NCBI RefSeq assembly: GCF_001875325.1
Contig: NZ_MDDC01000015.1
Location: forward strand, 1-64,000
From: Neomoorella thermoacetica
GTDB lineage: Bacteria > Bacillota > DSM-521 > Neomoorellales > Neomoorellaceae
Reading direction: 5' to 3'
Length of the DNA: 64,000 nucleotides
Shown here: positions 59,007 to 64,000 of the stretch, one piece after another
How positions within the stretch are numbered: the stretch's first letter is position 1
Layout of the letters: each line of letters opens with the position of its first letter
Position numbers and translations under genes: made by a program
Notes under the pieces: generated by a model
What the model was told of the DNA's origin: nothing
Seen by the model: only the letters and a program-made list of their open reading frames with translations
Databases searched by the model: none

Positions 59007-60830
59007 TTACTCCACAGTATAAGGAAAAGTAATCTGGATGCAAGTACCTTTTCCCGGCCTGCTGGCTACATCCAGGGCGCAGTTGCTGCCGAAATGGTGC
59101 TGCAGGCGCCGGTAAACATTGACTATCCCCAGGCCGCTTACCTGGCCTTTACCGCTCCGCCGGACTTCCAGGTCAAAGATGGCCTTTTTCACCTCCGGCG
59201 GTATGCCGACCCCGTCATCCCTGATTTCCACCTGGACCTGATCGCCCACCAGGCGGGCGCACACAGTGATTTCTCCTCCCTCCTCCTTGGGTTCCAGGCC
59301 GTGGATAATGGCGTTCTCCACCAGGGGTTGCAGGACCATGCAGGGTACACGGGCCTGCATGGCGGCCTCCTCTACCTCCACCCGGCTCCGGACCCGGTCT
59401 GAAAACCGCGTTTCCTGGATAAAGAGATAATCGCGCACGGCAGCTATTTCTTCTGCCAGGGAAACCGTTCCCTTGACCTGGTAGAGGCTGTAGCGCATGA
59501 GGCGGGCCAGGGCGCGGACCATACTTTCCGTATTGGCCGCCCCTTCCAGGAGGGCCAGGCGGGCAACGGTATTTAAAGAATTAAAGAGGAAGTGGGGATT
59601 GACCTGGGACTGGAGGGCCTTGAGTTCGGCGTACTTCAAATCCTGTTCCAGCTGGTGCTGCCGCTTAAGGAAGTGGATGAAGCTCGCTCGCTGGTCCTCC
59701 AGCTCCTTATTGACCAGTAAAACGGTATTGAGCTGCATGATTTGACCGGATACAAAGGAGAGGAGACCGCAAACGGCTTCCAGGTCCGCCAGGGATAAGA
59801 CCGGGACGGCTGCCTTCAAATCGGCCGGGGCCGGGTCACCGGCCAGCAGGCAGTGGCCGCAGAGGACGGCCCCCACTGTACCATCCTCGCTGGCCAGGGG
59901 GTAAGAGATCTCCACCAGCCCGGCATGGCAACGATAAATAAAAGCTTCTTTAAAATTGCCCTGGAGGGTGGTGACATCTTGGGCTTTGACCGGGTTTTCC
60001 TGGAGCAGGTGGCAGTGGTGGGAACACTCCAGGAAGCCGCCCAGGGTAGTCAGGGGGCTGCCGGCGGCATCCACCATCACCAGGTGCAGGCCTGTCATCC
60101 GGTTAAAGGACCGCTGCAGGTCTTCCAGGGAGCTCTTCCCGAAAAACAGGTCCAGGGTAGCCGGGGCCAGGACGGCCCGGCGCTTGAAGTCGGCACCAAT
60201 CAGGCCCTTAATCAGAGGAATGGCCGTCGTAGCGTCGGGGGCGTAGCCGTCGGCTCCCATCCTGGCGGCAATTTCTTCATTCAGGGGGGCGCCGCCCACG
60301 ACAACCTTTACTCTGTCCCGCCAGCCAGCCTCCCGCAGGGCAGCAATAGTCTCCTCCATACCCTTGCAGGTAGAAGAAAGCAGGGCCGAGAGGCAGAGGA
60401 CATCGGGGCGGTGCTTAATGACCGCCTCCACAAAAGTGCTGGGGGCTACGTTCACGCCCAGGTCGATAACCTCAAAACCCGATGCCTCGAGCATGATGGC
60501 GAGGAGATTCTTACCGATATCATGGATGTCCCCCTGGACGGTACCGACAATGGCCCGCCCCAACGGTTGCACCTTCCCGGCCAGCATCATGGGTTTCAGT
60601 TCCTTGAGACCGGTATGCATGGCCCGGGCGGTAATAATCAAGTCGGTAACATAAATCTCGTTGCGCTCGAACCTCTCCCCCACTACTTCCATGGCTGCCA
60701 CAAAGCCATCGGTTATGATCCGGGCCGGTTCGATCCCTGCTGCCAGGGCTTTTTTTACTTCTTCCCGGACCAGGACGGCGTTTCCGTCGATTACAGCCTG
60801 AATTAAATTTTCCAGGGTAAAGGATGCCAT
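59007..60830 (-). CDS. Histidine kinase with fused corrinoid-binding and PocR domains
   Basis: A 607-residue cytoplasmic sensor kinase. Residues 1-85 form the helical cap and 90-212 the B12-binding fold of methyltransferase corrinoid proteins, with D-x-H-x-x-G intact (Asp101, His103, Gly106 in GDIHDIGKN). Residues about 225-370 match the PocR ligand domain, with cysteines 269, 273, 301, 324 and 327. The kinase core follows: phospho-acceptor His413 in VNPHFLFNSLN and ATPase motifs PLVENAIIHGL and DDGVGIPPEV (LytS/YesM type). No membrane segments. The corrinoid module is complete, so it could bind and be methylated. Ribosome-binding site AGGAGGAG before the ATG. Confidence 0.9.
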   Translation of the reverse strand: MASFTLENLIQAVIDGNAVLVREEVKKALAAGIEPARIITDGFVAAMEVVGERFERNEIYVTDLIITARAMHTGLKELKPMMLAGKVQPLGRAIVGTVQGDIHDIGKNLLAIMLEASGFEVIDLGVNVAPSTFVEAVIKHRPDVLCLSALLSSTCKGMEETIAALREAGWRDRVKVVVGGAPLNEEIAARMGADGYAPDATTAIPLIKGLIGADFKRRAVLAPATLDLFFGKSSLEDLQRSFNRMTGLHLVMVDAAGSPLTTLGGFLECSHHCHLLQENPVKAQDVTTLQGNFKEAFIYRCHAGLVEISYPLASEDGTVGAVLCGHCLLAGDPAPADLKAAVPVLSLADLEAVCGLLSFVSGQIMQLNTVLLVNKELEDQRASFIHFLKRQHQLEQDLKYAELKALQSQVNPHFLFNSLNTVARLALLEGAANTESMVRALARLMRYSLYQVKGTVSLAEEIAAVRDYLFIQETRFSDRVRSRVEVEEAAMQARVPCMVLQPLVENAIIHGLEPKEEGGEITVCARLVGDQVQVEIRDDGVGIPPEVKKAIFDLEVRRSGKGQVSGLGIVNVYRRLQHHFGSNCALDVASRPGKGTCIQITFPYTVE

Positions 60831-60919
60831 ATTACTCCTCCTAATAAAACAACCGCCGCAGGGAAACCTCCTTAATATGGCTGCAAGTTGCTTGCCAGAT
60901 CAGGTCTCAATCTCCCGGC

Positions 60920-61255
60920 CCGGGCGGCAGATGTATACTCCAGGAAGTATTCATCCTGGCCGTACCCGGGCGGTGGCGGCCCGCACCAAGCCTATTAAAG
61001 GCCTCCACGCCGTACCGGCTGTTAACCCCCAGGGGGTTAATCAGGGGGTCCAGGTAGAAAGGGTCTCCCGGCATGCCGGCCTCTACCAGCCCGGGCACAG
61101 CTTACCGGCAACCCGCAGGCGATCCTCTACCGACTCCGCCATCCGCCGTCATTCACGCAGAAGGGCGATATCCCTGGCTTTATATTTCTGCACTAAAGGC
61201 AAAACTTCCTCCCAGCGCTGCTTCCCGGCGGTGATGAAGTTTACCAGAATTTATC
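60920..61255 (-). pseudogene. Broken methyltetrahydrofolate methyltransferase-like gene (MtgA/AcsE family)
   Basis: The minus strand reads GKQRWEEVLPLVQKYKARDI, a TGA, then MAESVEDRLRVAGKL, then after a +1 shift VEAGMPGDPFYLDPLINPLG and VNSRYGVEAFNRL. Order and wording match the pterin-binding TIM barrel of AcsE/MtgA methyltransferases (ERWEEVLPLV, TAEDRLAVAEKLV, IYLDPLVLPIGVD). Both N- and C-terminal parts are missing. Such enzymes move the methyl group from a corrinoid protein to tetrahydrofolate, so this was probably part of the adjacent corrinoid cluster before it decayed. Confidence 0.7.
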
Positions 61256-61423
61256 CTGGCACCCCCGCCGGGTTATGTCGCTATTCATTTTCACTAAACA
61301 TTTTTGGAATCATACTCCTGCTTCGCGGCGTACAATCCGGCCTTCTGCAATAGGGCTCGAGCTGCTTCGCCAGGAGTGGACTTTTAGCGCCAGGTCATAG
61401 TCCTTGCCGGAAGAACTAAATAC

Positions 61424-61450
61424 GGGGCGGCATCTCCTGGCTGCCGCCCC
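61424..61450 (-). terminator. Hairpin after pyrE, probable terminator
   Basis: GGGGCGGCA and TGCCGCCCC arms around 9 bases, 10 bases after the pyrE stop; the T-rich stretch on the minus strand is short. Confidence 0.55.
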
Positions 61451-61460
61451 TACCCCGTTT

Positions 61461-62054
61461 CTAAGACTTAAGCTGCCTGCTCCCCGGTTTAACCACCGGC
61501 ACCCCCTCCCGGCATAAAGGGCAATCTCCGGGCTGGTACGTTTCAATATCAAAGGTAATCAGGGGCTCCACTGGCGCGCCGACGTCGGCCCGGCCGCCGC
61601 TGCGGTCCACCAGCACCCCGACTCCCACCGGCACGGCCCCGTGCTGTTTCACCACCTCGATAACTTCCCTTACCGACCCGCCGGTGGTAATGACGTCTTC
61701 TACCACCAGGACCTTTTCCCCGGGTTCCAGGGTGAAGCTGCGGCGCAGGGTCATGGCGCCGTTTTCCCGCTCGGTAAAGAGGCACCGTGCCCCCAGCTGG
61801 CGGGCCATTTCATAGGCCATGATTATAGCGCCGAGGGCCGGGCCGATGACGGTGGTAATGCCCCGTTCCTTAAACCTGGCAGCCAGCTCGCGGCAGAGGA
61901 GGGTATTTTCCTCCGGAAACTGCTGCACCCGGGCGCACTGGAGATAACGACCGCTGTGGAGACCGGAGGTCAAGACAAAGTGCCCCTCCCACAGGACGCC
62001 GGTGCGGCGGAAGATATCCAGGACTTCTTGACGATTTAGCATGAATACTTTCAC
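61461..62054 (-). CDS. pyrE: Orotate phosphoribosyltransferase
   Basis: A 197-residue enzyme joining orotate to PRPP to form OMP. PRPP-binding motif VLVVEDVITTGGSV is clear, with the catalytic loop region CLFTERENGAMTLRR before it. The C-terminal tail contains CPLCREG, a CxxC common in this bacterial group. It is 8 bases after pyrD. Confidence 0.95.
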   Translation of the reverse strand: MKVFMLNRQEVLDIFRRTGVLWEGHFVLTSGLHSGRYLQCARVQQFPEENTLLCRELAARFKERGITTVIGPALGAIIMAYEMARQLGARCLFTERENGAMTLRRSFTLEPGEKVLVVEDVITTGGSVREVIEVVKQHGAVPVGVGVLVDRSGGRADVGAPVEPLITFDIETYQPGDCPLCREGVPVVKPGSRQLKS

Positions 62055-62062
62055 CCCAGGAT

Positions 62063-63121
62063 TTAAATTTGCAAGGCACCGACCAGTTCGTTGACATCCT
62101 GCAAGCCCTGTTCCTGCAGGTAGGTTTTAATCCCGTCGATCACTTCGATTATAGCCCCGGGATTTACCAGGCCGGCTGTACCGACGGCCACTGCCCTGGC
62201 CCCCGCCAGGAGGAACTCCAGGGCATCCCGGGCGGTCACGATACCGCCCATGCCGATTACCGGTATCTTTACCGCCCGGGCCACCCGCCAGACGGCATAG
62301 AGGGCCACCGGTTTAACAGCCGGGCCGCTCAGGCCGCCGACGATATTGGCCAGGGCCGGCCGGCGGGTCTCCAGGTCGATGGCCATACCCTGGAGGGTAT
62401 TGATCAGGGAAAGGGCATCGGCTCCGGCGTCCTCCACCGCCCTGGCCACGACCGTAATATCGGTGACATTGGGCGTCAATTTAACTATCACCGGCAGGCG
62501 GGTTTGCCCTTTCACCGCTGCCGTCACCCGGGCGGCCATCTCCGGCACCGTGCCGAAGACAATACCTCCCTCCCGGACATTGGGGCAGGAAATGTTGACT
62601 TCCAGGGCGGCAATGCCCTCCGCCGCGCCGAGCCTGGCAGCCAGCTCGCCGTATTCCTCAACCGTCCTGCCGGCAATATTCACAATCAGCGGGGGAGTAA
62701 ACCGGCGCAAGTAGGGCAGTTTCTCCCGGAGAAAAACCTCCAGGCCCGGGTTCTGGAGCCCGATGGAGTTGAGTAAACCTCCGGGGGTCTCCATTAAACG
62801 CGGCGGCGGGTTGCCGGGGGTCGGCTCCAGGGTTATGGTCTTGACCACCAGGGCTCCCAGGCGGTTGAGGTCTATAAAAGGCGCGTACTCCTCGCCAAAG
62901 CCGAAGGTGCCGGAGGCCGGCATGACGGGGTTCGGCAGAGTCAGGTCCCCGAGCCGTACCCCCAGGTTGACCCCGGCACCGGCTTCCGGATCTTGAGGAT
63001 TGAGTCGTGATTTTGAACCGGAACCGGCGCAGCCAGTCCCGGCAAGCCCCTTGCCTCTGAACTCCAACTTCTCTCTTCTATTTTTAGGGTTGGCTCCGGG
63101 CTTCTTCTCAACCTGCTCCAT
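62063..63121 (-). CDS. pyrD: Dihydroorotate dehydrogenase, class 1B catalytic subunit
   Basis: A 352-residue FMN enzyme oxidising dihydroorotate. The family start [20 protein letters not shown] follows a 45-residue N-terminal extension that is Lys/Arg/Gly-rich. The catalytic base cysteine is in [12 protein letters not shown] and FMN contacts in [14 protein letters not shown]. Class 1B enzymes need PyrK to pass electrons to NAD; pyrK is directly upstream with a gap of one base. ATG at 63121 with GGAGGGG before it. Confidence 0.93.
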   Translation of the reverse strand: MEQVEKKPGANPKNRREKLEFRGKGLAGTGCAGSGSKSRLNPQDPEAGAGVNLGVRLGDLTLPNPVMPASGTFGFGEEYAPFIDLNRLGALVVKTITLEPTPGNPPPRLMETPGGLLNSIGLQNPGLEVFLREKLPYLRRFTPPLIVNIAGRTVEEYGELAARLGAAEGIAALEVNISCPNVREGGIVFGTVPEMAARVTAAVKGQTRLPVIVKLTPNVTDITVVARAVEDAGADALSLINTLQGMAIDLETRRPALANIVGGLSGPAVKPVALYAVWRVARAVKIPVIGMGGIVTARDALEFLLAGARAVAVGTAGLVNPGAIIEVIDGIKTYLQEQGLQDVNELVGALQI

Positions 63122-63122
63122 G

Positions 63123-63905
63123 CTACCCCTCCCAGCATACGGCAGCGGCGTCGAAGACCGGGCCGCCGGTACAGACATTTTCGTAATACTTCTCCCCCCG
63201 GCTGTCCCGGAGGGCGGTGACACAACCCCGGCAGGCGCCAAAGCCGCAGGCCATCCTCTCTTCCAGGGAAACCTCGGCCGTGACGGCCGCCGCTGCCGCC
63301 AGGCTGGCAAAGGCCGCCAGGGCGGGCCGGGGACCGCAGGCATAGGCCCGGTCATAGGAGTTAGCCTTTAACTGTTTTTCCCAGAGGGCCGTCACCGGCC
63401 CCCGGAAACCGGCGCTCCCGTCGTCGGTGGCGATAAACAACCGGATACCCAGGCCCTCTAAAGCCTCCAGCCGGTGTAAACCCTGCCTGTCCCGGGCGCC
63501 GTAAAAAAAGTCGACCTTGTTGCCCAGCTCCCTGGCCCGCCTGGCCAGGAAAAATAAGGGTGCCATCCCCAGGCCCCCGGCTACCAGGGCCAGCCGCCGG
63601 CCGGACACCAGGGTAAAACCCCGGCCCAGGGGTCCCAGGAGATCTACCTTGCTGCCGGGATGCTGACGGCTCAGCCAGGCCGTGCCCCGGCCTTTGACCT
63701 GGTAGAAAAGGGTTAATTCCCCGTCACCTGAGTCATGGATACTTAAGGGGCGCCGCAGGAGGGGATCCAGGCCCTCTCCACAGCGCAGGTGGACAAACTG
63801 GCCCGGCCGGGCGGTAGCGGCGATAGCCGGGGCCTTCAACCGCAGCAGGCAGATGTCCGGACCTATCCTGATGGAGGCCACTACTTCCGCTTCCAGTTTC
63901 TGCAT
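63123..63905 (-). CDS. pyrK: Dihydroorotate dehydrogenase electron-transfer subunit
   Basis: A 260-residue FAD and [2Fe-2S] protein. FAD-binding RPLSIHD, NAD-binding [14 protein letters not shown] and the cluster motif CGFGACRGC with a later Cys in NVCTGGPVF are visible. It passes electrons from PyrD to NAD+. Two ATGs are close together; I take 63905 because AAAGGA is then at a normal distance, 63914 being the alternative. Upstream is a terminator that ends or attenuates transcription coming from the right. Confidence 0.93.
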   Translation of the reverse strand: MQKLEAEVVASIRIGPDICLLRLKAPAIAATARPGQFVHLRCGEGLDPLLRRPLSIHDSGDGELTLFYQVKGRGTAWLSRQHPGSKVDLLGPLGRGFTLVSGRRLALVAGGLGMAPLFFLARRARELGNKVDFFYGARDRQGLHRLEALEGLGIRLFIATDDGSAGFRGPVTALWEKQLKANSYDRAYACGPRPALAAFASLAAAAAVTAEVSLEERMACGFGACRGCVTALRDSRGEKYYENVCTGGPVFDAAAVCWEG

Positions 63906-63968
63906 GCACTTCATCCTTTACCAAAAATCTTTTCTGTATTCGCCACCAAAATCCCTTTTCCTGCAAGA

Positions 63969-64000
63969 AAAAGCCCCCGCGTTTAAAAAACGCCGGGGCT
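63969..64000 (-). terminator. Intrinsic terminator at the window edge
   Basis: On the minus strand AGCCCCGGCG, a loop, CGCGGGGGCT and a T run. It lies about 65 bases before pyrK, so it either ends the previous gene outside the window or is an attenuator of the pyr genes. I could not find a PyrR-binding loop. Confidence 0.7.

Noticed and set aside
62063-63355. Longer PyrD starting inside pyrK
   Set aside because: The additional 78 residues are a shifted reading of pyrK; the ATG at 63121 has GGAGGGG in front.

Overview
The window is GC-rich DNA of a Gram-positive, anaerobic, probably thermophilic member of the Firmicutes, most likely Moorella or a close relative. This is inference from gene content: an AsrABC sulfite reductase, a cytochrome bd oxidase operon, corrinoid methyl-transfer genes with a RACo-type activator, ECF transporters, a c-di-AMP riboswitch and class 1B PyrDK. 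I saw no rRNA, tRNA or CRISPR array.

Layout. 1-230: end of an IS3-family element abutting the 3' tail of a nitrilase-family gene. 0.5-10.4 kb (minus): polymer-forming membrane protein, MacAB-like exporter, YIP1 protein, a GntR/ABC/permease cassette, YbaK deacylase. 10.4-14.0 kb: relics of a Uma2 gene and an S-layer gene, then asrABC, in which asrB carries an in-frame TAG. 14.3-25.1 kb: LysM/beta-lactamase-fold protein, old-yellow-enzyme flavoprotein, an ECF transporter with a TudS-like desulfidase, Uma2 protein, cation/proton antiporter pair, LigD-type polymerase. 25.2-35.2 kb: beta-propeller exoprotein, SdpR/SdpI pair, nitroreductase, nitrilase, PIN/RHH toxin-antitoxin, S-layer protein, and a second GntR/ABC/permease cassette. 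35.2-38.9 kb: TrpP with its own ECF module behind a TRAP-like attenuator. 39-46.6 kb: ferritin-like protein, decayed Rrf2 gene, cydABDC. 46.6-53.5 kb: guanylate kinase, riboswitch-controlled NlpC/P60 hydrolase, guaA, hpt, and pabB-pabC behind a second TRAP-like attenuator. 54.4-61.3 kb (minus): a corrinoid methyl-transfer/signalling cluster. 61.4-64 kb (minus): pyrK-pyrD-pyrE.

The most unusual locus is 54.4-61.3 kb. A histidine kinase carries a complete corrinoid-protein module (cap plus B12-binding domain with the D-x-H-x-x-G motif) fused to a PocR sensor domain and a LytS/YesM-type kinase core. It is followed by an AraC-type response regulator, a RACo-like corrinoid activator and a UroD-family methyltransferase. 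It is preceded by a broken methyltetrahydrofolate-methyltransferase-like gene. No free corrinoid protein is encoded there, which suggests (inference) that the kinase's own corrinoid is the methyl acceptor and senses methyl-donor supply.

Second, two leaders (before trpP and before pabBC) have 5-nt-spaced GAG/TAG triplets followed by an intrinsic terminator, the signature of TRAP attenuation. In the trpP leader a competing antiterminator overlapping the last triplets can be drawn. A recurrent theme is gene duplication and decay: partial second copies of nitrilase, Uma2, S-layer and polymer-forming genes lie in the same window as intact paralogues.
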